The notes below the pieces were generated by a model. That model did not search any database, was not told where the DNA came from, and saw only the letters and a list, made by a program, of their open reading frames with translations. 64,000 nt of DNA, taken from positions 480,997 through 544,996 of the forward strand of contig JAEZGN010000023.1 of the NCBI GenBank assembly GCA_023437305.1, given 5' to 3'. The number at the start of each line of letters is the position of its first letter. Positions within the stretch are counted from its first letter, which is position 1. Below, piece after piece: positions 25,141 through 34,552 of the stretch. This DNA is from Bacteroidota bacterium. GTDB taxonomy: Bacteria; Bacteroidota; Bacteroidia; Bacteroidales; Dysgonomonadaceae. The position numbers were made by a program, and so were the translations under genes.

Positions 25141-27351
25141 CTACTTTCCAATAGCATATCTTAGTCCCACGTAGAATTTACGACCCTGAGTTGGTCCCCA
25201 CACCATTGTGGCATCAAAGTCATCACCAAATGGATTTTCTGCTGAGACAATCGGATTTTTTTGTTTGAAATCCGTAATATTTTCTGCACCCACATAGATA
25301 CTCCAATTACGGAAATTCTTAGTGATCTGTGCATTCAGTATTGTAAACGAATCGAATGTAGTTTTCCACAAAGGATTCACCGCATCAGGGGTTGGCATAC
25401 GTCCGCCTCCGTTAAATTGGGCGGTAAGGTCGAAGACCCATTTCTTTAAGCGGGTTTCGTAAGAGCCTGTTAGAAGTGCTTTGTAATCACTTATCAAAGG
25501 TTTCTTCATTAGTTTATCTCCGTAAGTTGTTTTTGCATTTGTCCAACGATACGCTCCCAATATATTAAACCCTTTGAATAAGGGGTATGACGCTTCTATC
25601 TGATAACTATTGGCATACGATTTACCCGACAGGTTGTAGAACTTTACAGCATGAGGGTCGCTGTCTACATCGGTTACCACCTGATTGTCGAAGTCGGTTC
25701 TGTACCACTCTCCCGATATGGTAAGTTCTTCTCCTCTTATTGGTATATGAAAAGATATACTTGTGCCGTAGTTCCATGCCGACTCTTGTTGCAGATTATC
25801 TGCTATCTCTATCTTTCGGCTGCTTGCCAAGAAGTAGCTGTTTTCAGGCATAACAAAGACAGTGCGATAGCCTTTCCCCGCAGATGCTCTAAGGTTTAGC
25901 CACTCTACAGGCATATACTTTAAGTGCAGTCGTGGCGTAACGAAGGCTTTTTTGTGCAGGGTGCTGTAGTCAGTCCGTAATCCGGCTAGGGCAATGAACT
26001 TGTCATCCTTGTTAAAGGTATACTGCAGATATCCTCCTGTTACAGTTTCTTCATCAGGTTGATTTGTGATTGGCTGAGTCAGATAAATTGACTGGTTGTA
26101 TTTGTCCCAGTTCATACTTAAACCTGCACTTAGTTGATGCATCTTGCCAAACCCTGTTTCATACATCAATGATGCATACAGATTGTTTTCATATACATTG
26201 TATTTGTCTGCTGCATACTTTGATTTCTGATCGTGGTATGAGCCTGTGAATATCAGAGCAATATTCCCGTTACGCTCTTCGTCTACAATGTATGAGTTCT
26301 TTGTATAAAATTCCCCTCTGTTTATCTTTACAGATATTTCGTACGGATCAGTATTGATGGAGGCAGAATTTAGAGTATGCATTGTTTGCCCACTGGTACG
26401 GTAATCCTGTAAGAAACGAACGCCGAATTGTGAAGCATATCTGCCCGACATATAATTCCACCTGTTCATCATATTAAACTGGTGTTTTTTAGGCATGTCT
26501 AAGAAACTGTCGTCGTTGTCGTCATGTGATGCAGATTCATTCGAATAGTGTAAGAATACTCCCGTACTTAATTTATCATTCAAGATAAATGCTGCATCGG
26601 CATTGCCTTCGTATCTTCCGGCATCACTCGAAAATAAATTTAAACTGAGAGGATCTGCGTTATTTGGCTTTTTGTATTCTACATTCATTTGTCCTGTAAT
26701 CGACTCATAGCCGTTCTTTACCGAAGCTGCGCCTTTAGATATCTGTATGCTTTCCATCCATGGTCCGGGAATGTAATCCAATCCGTATACTGAGGCTGCA
26801 CCTCTAAAGTTAGGGTAATTCTCTGTCAATGTTTGCACATAAGTTCCGGCTAACCCAAGAAGTTGTATTTGTTTAGCTCCTGTTACCGCATCGCTAAATG
26901 ATACGTCCACCGAAGGGTTTGTTTCGAAGCTTTCGGAAAGGTTGCAACATGCGGCACGGTGCAATTCTTTGGTTGTTATTTTTTCGGTATTCAAGAGGCT
27001 TGTCCGAGATTTGATTGTTCCCGGTACTGTTCTTTCTACAACCACCTCACCTAATTCGGCATTTTCTTGCAATACAACGTTTTGTGTCTCTGCAAAATCA
27101 TGTATGTGGATGACTTTATCTTCAAATCCGACATACGATATGGCGAGCATGTGATCTTTGTGTGGTGTACCCGATATTTCAAAATAGCCATGTTCGTCAG
27201 TCATTACTCCCGCTTTTGCATTCTCCCATCGTACCGATGCACCTATTAAAGGCTGTTTTTGGTTGTCGAATACATAGCCTTTCAAGATATCTTTACTAAA
27301 GACGAAAATAGGAATGAGGAGAAGTAGAATAAATATTTTAAATGTTTTCAT
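25141..27351 (-). CDS. TonB-dependent outer-membrane receptor, probably metal-related
   Basis: The start is taken at 27351 (MKTFKIFILLLLIPIF, a signal peptide), 11 codons inside the longest frame. The 736-residue protein has a carboxypeptidase-regulatory-like beta domain (about 20-100, GYVFDNQKQPLIGASV), a plug with CCNLSESFETNPSVD and SVYGLDYIPGPWMESI, and a 22-strand barrel ending RKFYVGLRYAIGK. The Cys-Cys pair in the plug and the upstream Cys-rich HYC_CC_PP-like gene are typical of Bacteroidetes receptors linked to copper or other soft metals. That substrate is inferred from context. It lies 90 bp downstream of the Cys-rich gene on the same strand. Confidence 0.9.
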   Translation of the reverse strand: MKTFKIFILLLLIPIFVFSKDILKGYVFDNQKQPLIGASVRWENAKAGVMTDEHGYFEISGTPHKDHMLAISYVGFEDKVIHIHDFAETQNVVLQENAELGEVVVERTVPGTIKSRTSLLNTEKITTKELHRAACCNLSESFETNPSVDVSFSDAVTGAKQIQLLGLAGTYVQTLTENYPNFRGAASVYGLDYIPGPWMESIQISKGAASVKNGYESITGQMNVEYKKPNNADPLSLNLFSSDAGRYEGNADAAFILNDKLSTGVFLHYSNESASHDDNDDSFLDMPKKHQFNMMNRWNYMSGRYASQFGVRFLQDYRTSGQTMHTLNSASINTDPYEISVKINRGEFYTKNSYIVDEERNGNIALIFTGSYHDQKSKYAADKYNVYENNLYASLMYETGFGKMHQLSAGLSMNWDKYNQSIYLTQPITNQPDEETVTGGYLQYTFNKDDKFIALAGLRTDYSTLHKKAFVTPRLHLKYMPVEWLNLRASAGKGYRTVFVMPENSYFLASSRKIEIADNLQQESAWNYGTSISFHIPIRGEELTISGEWYRTDFDNQVVTDVDSDPHAVKFYNLSGKSYANSYQIEASYPLFKGFNILGAYRWTNAKTTYGDKLMKKPLISDYKALLTGSYETRLKKWVFDLTAQFNGGGRMPTPDAVNPLWKTTFDSFTILNAQITKNFRNWSIYVGAENITDFKQKNPIVSAENPFGDDFDATMVWGPTQGRKFYVGLRYAIGK

Positions 27352-27441
27352 TTGGATTCTTATTATTTGATTTGTAAAATACAATAGAAACTTTGTTGCA
27401 TACCCGATCGGTACACAATAAGCTGATGTGTATTACAAAAA

Positions 27442-27909
27442 TCAAATAATAAGTACGCGAATGAGTGACAGGTATTCACGAGGTGGAATATCCGGTGGAG
27501 ATTCGAATATAGAATTATCCTGAGTATATAAAGAATTATCTGTAAGGATACTCAAAGGAATAGTTGGTGAAACATCCGATATCCAAACGAATGGCACAGA
27601 TACTATCGGTCTGAAAGAAGATGCATCAATATCTATAGATAACCGAGAGGTGGTGCAAGATATATCCTGAGTGAAAGAAGTGTCTCCGCACGATTCATCG
27701 TGTGATATATCTTTGTGCATCGAACAGCAATCTCCTTTCGGTTCTGCTTTCTGATGTTCCAGAGTACAACATGTATGTTGCTCGGTCATGAAAAGGGTTT
27801 GCTCGCTACATGAATTGCAGCAATAATTTATAATGGTAACTCCCGCACCGGTAAGAAAGACCGTTGCGGCAGCAATTATAAGAATGAAATTTTGTGCAAA
27901 TCTTTTCAT
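27442..27909 (-). CDS. Cys-rich HYC_CC_PP-like protein beside the TonB receptor
   Basis: A 155-residue protein with an N-terminal signal/anchor (about 8-28) followed by NYCCNSC, then CC in HTCCTLEHQ, CC in DCCSMHKD, and two more Cys. A Pro-rich patch near the C-terminus (ESPPDIPPRE) precedes a hydrophobic tail. The layout matches the Bacteroidetes family known as HYC_CC_PP, with Asn in place of the first His. These small proteins are found upstream of metal-linked TonB receptors. Paired Cys and His residues suggest metal binding in the periplasm. No biochemical function is known to me. Confidence 0.7.
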   Translation of the reverse strand: MKRFAQNFILIIAAATVFLTGAGVTIINYCCNSCSEQTLFMTEQHTCCTLEHQKAEPKGDCCSMHKDISHDESCGDTSFTQDISCTTSRLSIDIDASSFRPIVSVPFVWISDVSPTIPLSILTDNSLYTQDNSIFESPPDIPPREYLSLIRVLII

Positions 27910-28004
27910 ATCAAATGCAAAGATATGAGAAAATTATAGACGCATATAGGTTTTAAGTTTTTTTTAATTTAGAGTGATTCTATTTAGTCTTTTCTCTATT
28001 CTTT

Positions 28005-30830
28005 CTATTTCGTTACTTCATCAATCAGATAAAATATAGATTTGAAGTTTATATCGCTGTATTCGCTCATCCCGATTTCGCAAGTGCGGCTCGTAGAGTA
28101 GCCATCTTTACATCCGGCAGGGATTTGTTCGTTGAGGTGTCTTTGCCCGTGAGCATTCAATTCTGGATATGTAAATCCTCTGTCGCCGGCAAAACCGCAA
28201 CAATTTGTATCCACAAAGGCAACCTCTTTGGCGCATAACTTGGCCAATTGCAATAGCTTTTGTTCCATGCCAATCTTCTTCACTGAGCATACAGGGAAAA
28301 TAGTCACTATATTCCGAGGGTGTTTGATTTCCAGCTTAGGCATCACAAAGTCGAGCATAAACTCTATTGGGTCATATATCTTTAAGTCTTTATTCTCGTA
28401 TGCCTCATGGAAAGTATAGAAGCATGGGCTCATATCAAACAGAATAGGATACTTCCCATTTTCGGAAGCTTTCAATAATGCATTTTCCAGCTCTTTCGAT
28501 TTGCGGGCACCCTCTTCTTTTAGACCCTTACTGCTAAACGCCATTCCACAGCAAAGGCTATTGATACCCTCCGGATAAATAATCGTAAATCCTGCACGTT
28601 GTAAGAGTTCCTGTGTTTTTTTTGTCAATTCTACGTCACCCTTTTCATAGCCGTTTGATATCCCCATCGAACGGTTTATACACGAAGGAAAGTAAACAAC
28701 TTTGTCTATCTGTCCTTCATTTATTACCATATCCTTTATCTTGCTCGCTCCCTTAGGCATATCCTTATTCCATTTTGGAATCGTTTTTAGAGATAAGGTT
28801 CGCATTGTAGAAGCAATTCCACCCATCACTGTATCGCCTAATATAGAATGTACGAAGTGAACAAAATTAAGTCCGACTCTAGCTGCCGAGGTAGTTCCGG
28901 CCATGCGGTTGCCAATGTAAGATGCTACTTTTTTTGCAGTGTCGGATGCTTCTTCGTGTCGGACATGCTTGATGAATTTGCCTGTATCTATTTTTACAGG
29001 ACAAACCAAGCCGCACAACCCATCTGTAGCACACGTCTCGTCTGAATAATACTTCGCATCATGCATCATTTGTTTTAACCTTGAAGGGTCTTCACCTAAT
29101 GCTTTTAGTCTTGATATTTCACGGGCAATAACGATCCGCTGGCGTGGCGATAGGGTTAGCCCCTCTGCAACACAGTTTGGTTCGCAAAAGCCACACTCCA
29201 TACATTTATCTATTATCTCATTTGCCGCAGGAAGAGGTTTCAGGTTTTCAAGATGTATCTTGGGATTCTCGTTGATGATCACGCCCGGATTTATAAGTTT
29301 ATGAGGATCAAAAATATCTTTAATCTTGAGCATGATCTTATAAGCCGCTTCTCCCCATTCTTTTTCTACAAAAGGAGCCATGTTGCGCCCTGTTCCATGC
29401 TCAGCTTTTAATGAACCATCAAACTTGTTTACAACAATATCGGCCAGCTCATCCATCATGTCTGCATACTTCTGTACCTCGCTTGTACTGTTGAAGTCCT
29501 GAGAGAATACAATATGGAAGTTGCCGTCGAGGGCATGTCCGTACAACACGGCATCAACATATCCTAAACGCTTGAATAAATCTTTTAAAGCCACACACGC
29601 ATCTCCCAGTCTATCTATAGGAAACGCAACGTCTTCTATAAGACATGTTGTTCCGGTTTTTCGCAGACCTCCAATGGATGACAGAAGTCCTTTGCGAGCT
29701 TTCCAGTTAAAATTATATTCTTTAGGGTCGGATGTGAATTTATATGGTTGTATTGTCGGATATGTTTCAATTGCTTTGCGGATGGTAGCCTCTTTTTCAT
29801 TCATTTCGAGTTGTTCGTTGGCTTGTATTTCTACCAGTAGCAAACAGGCTGTTTCGGGTAATGTTCGAAAATATGAAGGAGCTTCCGGATCGTCTTCGAT
29901 AGATCGTATAGAGTCTCTATCGAGTAATTCTACTGCAGACACAGGTGTCTTTTTGAGCACAGGGACTACTTCACAGGCTTTCTCTATGGTTTCGAAGATC
30001 ATTAGTGTACAAGCTTTATATTTCTCGTCCACAACCGTATGGTAGGTTATGTCGGAGGTGAAAGCAAGTGTCCCCTCCGAACCAATCATCAGGTGCTTAA
30101 TGATATCGAAAGGGTCTTCATAATCTACTAATGCATTTATGCTATATCCTGTCGTGTTCTTTATTTTATATTTCTGTTTAATACGCTCTGTAAGCGTGTT
30201 GTCTGCTTTTATTTTATCTCTAAGTTTTTCTATTTCACGGATAATTTCAGGATGTTTTTCTGTGAAATCCAATTTGCTTTTTTCATCCGAAGTATCCAGA
30301 ATAGTACCGTCATAGAGTACAATGCGGATATCTGCAATTGTTTTATATGAGTTCTGATCTGTACCACAGCACATTCCGCTCGCATTGTTCGCGGCTATAC
30401 CTCCAATCATAGCAGCATTGATAGATGCCGGATCGGGACCTATTTTACGTCCAAATGGTTGTAGGTGAATATTTGCTCTGGCTCCTGTTATTCCGGGCTG
30501 TAGTTTTATCTTTAAAGCCTCATCATCGAGAATCGTATATTTTCGCCATTCGTGTGTTGCTACCATCAGTACTGAGTCTGTTATCGCTTGCCCCGAAAGA
30601 CTTGTGCCTGCTGCCCGATATGTTACCGGAATATTGAGTTTTCCTGTCTGACGTATTACTTCTACGGCTTCTTCTTCGGTATGTACTTGTACTACTATTT
30701 TAGGTATCAGGCGATAAAAGCTCGCATCAGTACCGTATGCTAATAGTTGTAGAGGATTGGTAATAATTCGTTTCGACGGAATTGTTTTAGATAATTCTTT
30801 TTTCAGTTGCTGATAATTATCAGGTAACAT
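28005..30830 (-). CDS. FAD-binding and (Fe-S)-binding dehydrogenase (D-lactate/2-hydroxyacid type)
   Basis: A single 941-residue chain joins three parts. First, an N-terminal FAD domain of the PCMH/GlcD type (about 20-270, with TYRAAGTSLSGQ and IGGIAANNASGM), then its C-terminal cap (about 280-530). Second, a 2[4Fe-4S] ferredoxin-like module (CMECGFCEPNC; CATDGLCGLVCP). Third, a GlpC/GlcF-type domain with two CCG motifs (CCGMAF and CCGFAGDRG). This fusion is seen in YdiJ and in quinone-linked D-lactate or D-2-hydroxyglutarate dehydrogenases. It probably feeds electrons from a 2-hydroxyacid to the quinone pool at the membrane. Monocistronic. The exact substrate is not deducible. Confidence 0.88.
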   Translation of the reverse strand: MLPDNYQQLKKELSKTIPSKRIITNPLQLLAYGTDASFYRLIPKIVVQVHTEEEAVEVIRQTGKLNIPVTYRAAGTSLSGQAITDSVLMVATHEWRKYTILDDEALKIKLQPGITGARANIHLQPFGRKIGPDPASINAAMIGGIAANNASGMCCGTDQNSYKTIADIRIVLYDGTILDTSDEKSKLDFTEKHPEIIREIEKLRDKIKADNTLTERIKQKYKIKNTTGYSINALVDYEDPFDIIKHLMIGSEGTLAFTSDITYHTVVDEKYKACTLMIFETIEKACEVVPVLKKTPVSAVELLDRDSIRSIEDDPEAPSYFRTLPETACLLLVEIQANEQLEMNEKEATIRKAIETYPTIQPYKFTSDPKEYNFNWKARKGLLSSIGGLRKTGTTCLIEDVAFPIDRLGDACVALKDLFKRLGYVDAVLYGHALDGNFHIVFSQDFNSTSEVQKYADMMDELADIVVNKFDGSLKAEHGTGRNMAPFVEKEWGEAAYKIMLKIKDIFDPHKLINPGVIINENPKIHLENLKPLPAANEIIDKCMECGFCEPNCVAEGLTLSPRQRIVIAREISRLKALGEDPSRLKQMMHDAKYYSDETCATDGLCGLVCPVKIDTGKFIKHVRHEEASDTAKKVASYIGNRMAGTTSAARVGLNFVHFVHSILGDTVMGGIASTMRTLSLKTIPKWNKDMPKGASKIKDMVINEGQIDKVVYFPSCINRSMGISNGYEKGDVELTKKTQELLQRAGFTIIYPEGINSLCCGMAFSSKGLKEEGARKSKELENALLKASENGKYPILFDMSPCFYTFHEAYENKDLKIYDPIEFMLDFVMPKLEIKHPRNIVTIFPVCSVKKIGMEQKLLQLAKLCAKEVAFVDTNCCGFAGDRGFTYPELNAHGQRHLNEQIPAGCKDGYSTSRTCEIGMSEYSDINFKSIFYLIDEVTK

Positions 30831-31077
30831 AGTATTTAGCTTTTTAGTGATCAGTATAGATAAACGGTTTCGGAAAACCTATGCAATTTATAAAACATAT
30901 TTGAAATAGAAGTAAGTTTTAAACTTATTTCAATAGTAAGTAGATGTGATAAAAAGCTAAAAGATGAACAAATTATTTAGAGGTCTGAGGTTTATTTTGT
31001 ATATTTATTATTCTTTTTAGTTTTGGAGATATGAGTTGCTAAAAAGCATAAATTGATGTATTTTTCCTCTGCTATAA

Positions 31078-31109
31078 TTTATTAAATACAAGAAAAAAGA
31101 CTAATTTTG
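31078..31109 (+). promoter_or_regulatory. Promoter of eno
   Basis: TTTA (31078-31081), 20 nt, then TAATTTTG (31102-31109), a match to the Bacteroidetes -33/-7 consensus. This leaves a leader of about 55 nt rich in A and C before the enolase ATG. The rest of the 341-bp gap (30831-31077) shows no gene or hairpin I can name. Confidence 0.65.
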
Positions 31110-31171
31110 CTACTCAAATTTTAACAAACAAAAAACGAAATACATTATTCATTTTTAAACAAATAAAAACA

Positions 31172-32461
31172 ATGAGAATCGAGAAAATTTTCGCACGTGA
31201 AATCTTGGATTCAAGAGGTAATCCTACAATTGAAGTTGATGTAACTTTGGAATGTGGCGTGGTTGGTCGTGCTGCAGTACCATCTGGTGCTTCAACTGGT
31301 GAAAACGAAGCTTTGGAACTTCGCGACGGTGACAAAAAACGCTACCTTGGTAAAGGTGTAGTGAAAGCTGTTGACAATGTAAACAAAGTTATCGCTCCGG
31401 CTCTTTTAGGTGAATCTGCTCTTGATCAAAGAGGTATCGATTTGAAAATGATTGCCCTTGACGGAACAAAGACTAAGTCTAATTTAGGAGCTAATGCTAT
31501 TCTTGGTGTTTCTCTTGCTGTAGCTAAAGCTGCTGCTAACTACCTTGAACTTCCATTGTATCGCTATATTGGTGGTACTAACACTTATACTCTTCCTGTA
31601 CCGATGATGAACATCATCAACGGTGGATCTCACTCTGATGCTCCTATCGCATTCCAAGAGTTTATGATCCGTCCGGTAGGTGCTCCTTCTTTCAAAGAAG
31701 GTTTGCGTTGTGGTGCTGAAGTATTCCATGCTTTGAAGAAAGAATTCCACGACAGAGGTCTTAGTACAGCTGTAGGTGACGAAGGTGGTTTTGCTCCAAC
31801 ATTGAACGGAACAGAAGATGCTCTTGAGTCAATCCTTAAAGCTATTAAAGCTGCAGGATATGAGCCGGGAAAAGATGTTACAATCGCTTTAGACTGTGCT
31901 GCTTCTGAATTCTTCAAAGGTGGTGTTTATGACTATTCTAAATTTGAAGGTCCTAACGGAGCTAAACGTACATCAGCAGAACAAGTTGAATTCCTTGCAA
32001 GCCTAGTAGCTAAATATCCTATCGATTCTATCGAAGATGGTATGGGTGAAAATGACTGGGACGGATGGAAATTGCTTACAGACAAACTTGGAGATAAGGT
32101 TCAGTTGGTAGGTGATGACTTGTTTGTAACTAACGTTGAGTTCTTGAAAAAAGGTATAGAAACAGGTTGTGCTAACTCAATCCTTATCAAAGTAAACCAA
32201 ATCGGTTCGCTTACTGAAACTTTGGATGCTATCGAAATGGCTCACCGTGCAGGTTACACTAGCGTAACTTCTCACCGTTCGGGAGAAACTGAAGATGCTA
32301 CAATTGCTGATATCGCAGTTGCAACTAACTCAGGCCAAATCAAAACAGGTTCATTGAGCCGTTCAGACCGTATGGCTAAATACAACCAATTGCTTCGTAT
32401 CGAAGAAGAACTTGGAGACAAAGCTGTTTACGGATGGCAACGTGTACAACGTAAAAAATAA
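31172..32461 (+). CDS. eno: Enolase
   Basis: Full-length enolase of 429 residues; converts 2-phosphoglycerate to phosphoenolpyruvate in glycolysis. Conserved features are SGASTGENEALELRDGD at the N-terminus (substrate loop), VGDEGGFAP, the Mg2+ ligands in IALDCAASEF, SIEDGMGENDW and VGDDLFVTN, the catalytic Lys in ILIKVNQIG, and TSHRSGETED. Codon use is visibly biased to the common set, as expected for a highly expressed gene. It has its own promoter and an immediate terminator, so it is monocistronic. Confidence 0.99.
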   Translation: MRIEKIFAREILDSRGNPTIEVDVTLECGVVGRAAVPSGASTGENEALELRDGDKKRYLGKGVVKAVDNVNKVIAPALLGESALDQRGIDLKMIALDGTKTKSNLGANAILGVSLAVAKAAANYLELPLYRYIGGTNTYTLPVPMMNIINGGSHSDAPIAFQEFMIRPVGAPSFKEGLRCGAEVFHALKKEFHDRGLSTAVGDEGGFAPTLNGTEDALESILKAIKAAGYEPGKDVTIALDCAASEFFKGGVYDYSKFEGPNGAKRTSAEQVEFLASLVAKYPIDSIEDGMGENDWDGWKLLTDKLGDKVQLVGDDLFVTNVEFLKKGIETGCANSILIKVNQIGSLTETLDAIEMAHRAGYTSVTSHRSGETEDATIADIAVATNSGQIKTGSLSRSDRMAKYNQLLRIEEELGDKAVYGWQRVQRKK

Positions 32462-32484
32462 GAAACAAACTTCTTTATATAACA

Positions 32485-32510
32485 AAGGCTGTTCCGGTAG
32501 GGACAGCCTT
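32485..32510 (+). terminator. Intrinsic terminator after eno
   Basis: An 11-bp stem (AAGGCTGTTCC with GGGACAGCCTT, one G-U pair) followed by TATTTGTTTG; 23 bp past the stop of eno. Confidence 0.8.
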
Positions 32511-32673
32511 TATTTGTTTGCTTTCTTTTGTATCTATATATTTTAGTTTTCTCTCTTTGATAGAGACTATCGTCTACAACAAAATCCTCATTCGACCGAA
32601 TCTTTGGCGAAATCTTAGTATCTTTACCAACTCCAAAATTTCTTACTGCCGTTCCGGCTAAGTTTAGTGACAT

Positions 32674-33705
32674 ATGAAATATATTCGACTTATAATTTTT
32701 TCGATATTTATAATATCAAGTATCTCTGTTTATTCTCAAAGTGAAAAAGATACACCTCGTAATGGTGAAGGTATACTCGCTTTCCTGAGAAGGAATAAAC
32801 GTACAGGAGCAGAGAATCTTAATATGTTTTTGGAATTGAATAAAGGAAAGTTTGGTAAAGGAGATTCCTTGTTGAAGGATGTTTCGTATCTATTACCTGA
32901 CACAGATAAGGACAATACGAAAAAAACGAAGAACGAAGTTTTTGATTCTCGTCAAACGGGTAAAAAAACGGAGAATAAGCTTTTTGGCGAAAAATATGCG
33001 GAATATACGATTAAATCAGATAAGCTAAAAGGCGCTTGTTTCTTCTTATCCAGCGGGCATGGAGGACCCGATCCCGGAGCAATGGCAGAGGTAGACGGTT
33101 ATGAGCTTTGCGAAGATGAGTATGCTTATGATATAACACTCAGGCTTGCGCGTAACTTAATGGAAGAAGGAGCTACAGTATATATGATTATTCAAGATGC
33201 AGAGGATGGTCTAAGGGATGACCGTTATTTATCGAACAGTAAGCGTGAAACATGCATGGGGGCAACTATCCCTTTGAACCAGATTGCCCGATTGAAACAG
33301 CGGACAGATAAAATCAATAGCTTGAGTAAGCGTTCGAAAGCAAAATATAAAAGATCTGTTTTTATCCATTTGGATAGCAGAAGTCAGAAACAACAACTAG
33401 ATGTATTTTTCTATTACTCAAAGAATAGTACTGCGGGTAAAAAACTAGCGAATACAATGCGTGAGACCTTCAGTGATCATTATGACAAGCATCAGCCGGA
33501 TAGAGGTTTTACCGGAACAGTAAGTACACGAACCTTATACGTTCTTGATAAAACTTTGCCTGTGGGTATCTATGCAGAGCTTGGCAATATTCAGAATAGT
33601 TTCGACCAGCGTCGCTTTTTACAATCAGATAACAGGCAGGCTTTAGCCAATTGGATGTGTAGGGGTTTCATCAAAGACTATGAGAATTGGAAAAAGGGAA
33701 AGTAA
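32674..33705 (+). CDS. N-acetylmuramoyl-L-alanine amidase (Amidase_3)
   Basis: The 343-residue secreted protein has a signal peptide (1-22, ending SVYSQ), a variable linker (about 25-118), then an Amidase_3 domain. Zinc ligands are His129 in SSGHGGPDPGA, an acidic residue in CEDEYAYD (Glu147 or Glu149) and His232 in VFIHLDSR. The catalytic Glu is Glu302 in YAELGNIQN. The enzyme cleaves the bond between MurNAc and the stem peptide, usually for cell separation or wall turnover. No LysM or AMIN targeting domain is present. It follows eno after a terminator and so needs its own promoter. Confidence 0.9.
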   Translation: MKYIRLIIFSIFIISSISVYSQSEKDTPRNGEGILAFLRRNKRTGAENLNMFLELNKGKFGKGDSLLKDVSYLLPDTDKDNTKKTKNEVFDSRQTGKKTENKLFGEKYAEYTIKSDKLKGACFFLSSGHGGPDPGAMAEVDGYELCEDEYAYDITLRLARNLMEEGATVYMIIQDAEDGLRDDRYLSNSKRETCMGATIPLNQIARLKQRTDKINSLSKRSKAKYKRSVFIHLDSRSQKQQLDVFFYYSKNSTAGKKLANTMRETFSDHYDKHQPDRGFTGTVSTRTLYVLDKTLPVGIYAELGNIQNSFDQRRFLQSDNRQALANWMCRGFIKDYENWKKGK

Positions 33706-33841
33706 AGAATAGATATTCTAATGCTATTTAGCCTTTATCCTTTTGAATATTGATAACACAACAATACAACAGATGAAGAAAGCCGCCATTGTCAGTTATC
33801 ATAAAAACTAATATATTTGTATAAATAGAAAAAAGTCCATT

Positions 33842-34552
33842 ATGAGATTATTACTTATCAGCAATTCAACGAATCCGGGAGAGGCATATTTAGACTATCC
33901 GAAGTATAACATTAAAGAGTTTTTAGGAGAAAAACCTGTAAAAGCTCTATTTATTCCTTATGCTGCGGTTACTTTTTCTTACGATGAGTATGAGAAGAAA
34001 GTCAACGATCGTTTCAAAGAAATAGGACATAGTGTTGTTAGCATTCATCACTACGACGATCCTGTAAAGGCAGTTGAAGAAGCAGAGGCTATTGTAGTAG
34101 GGGGTGGCAATACATGGAAGCTGGTGCGCATGATGCGTGATAATAAGATTATAGAACTTATCAGTAAAAGAGTAAAACAAGGAGTTCCATATATAGGATG
34201 GAGTGCCGGTTCAAATGTGGCTTGCCCTACATTGCGAACAACAAATGATATGCCTATCATCAACCCAAAAGGATTTGATGTAGCAAACCTAGTTCCTTTT
34301 CAAATAAATCCGCATTATCTGGATACACATCCCGAAAATCATGGGGGCGAAACACGAGAAGATCGTATCAGGGAATTTATCACAGAAAATCAGGATATAT
34401 ATGTTGTAGGGTTGCGAGAAGGCTCTATGCTGAATCTCGAAGGCGATGACTTGAAGCTTATCGGTAAAAAGACTGCACGTATATTCAAATATGGCGAAGA
34501 GCCAAGAGAACTGAAAACAGGAGATGATTTCAGTTTTCTACTGAAGAAGTGA
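33842..34552 (+). CDS. pepE: Dipeptidase E (alpha-aspartyl dipeptidase, family S51)
   Basis: The 236-residue cytoplasmic enzyme aligns with enterobacterial PepE almost position for position: nucleophile Ser121 in GWSAGSN, Asp136 in TTNDMPI and His158 in NPHYLDTHP, each one residue from the Salmonella triad (Ser120, Asp135, His157). The phrases VGGGNTWKL and HPENHGGETREDRI are also diagnostic. It hydrolyses N-terminal-Asp dipeptides, releasing aspartate. The gene ends at the base before the convergent patatin gene begins its last codon; no terminator hairpin is visible between them. Confidence 0.95.
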   Translation: MRLLLISNSTNPGEAYLDYPKYNIKEFLGEKPVKALFIPYAAVTFSYDEYEKKVNDRFKEIGHSVVSIHHYDDPVKAVEEAEAIVVGGGNTWKLVRMMRDNKIIELISKRVKQGVPYIGWSAGSNVACPTLRTTNDMPIINPKGFDVANLVPFQINPHYLDTHPENHGGETREDRIREFITENQDIYVVGLREGSMLNLEGDDLKLIGKKTARIFKYGEEPRELKTGDDFSFLLKK

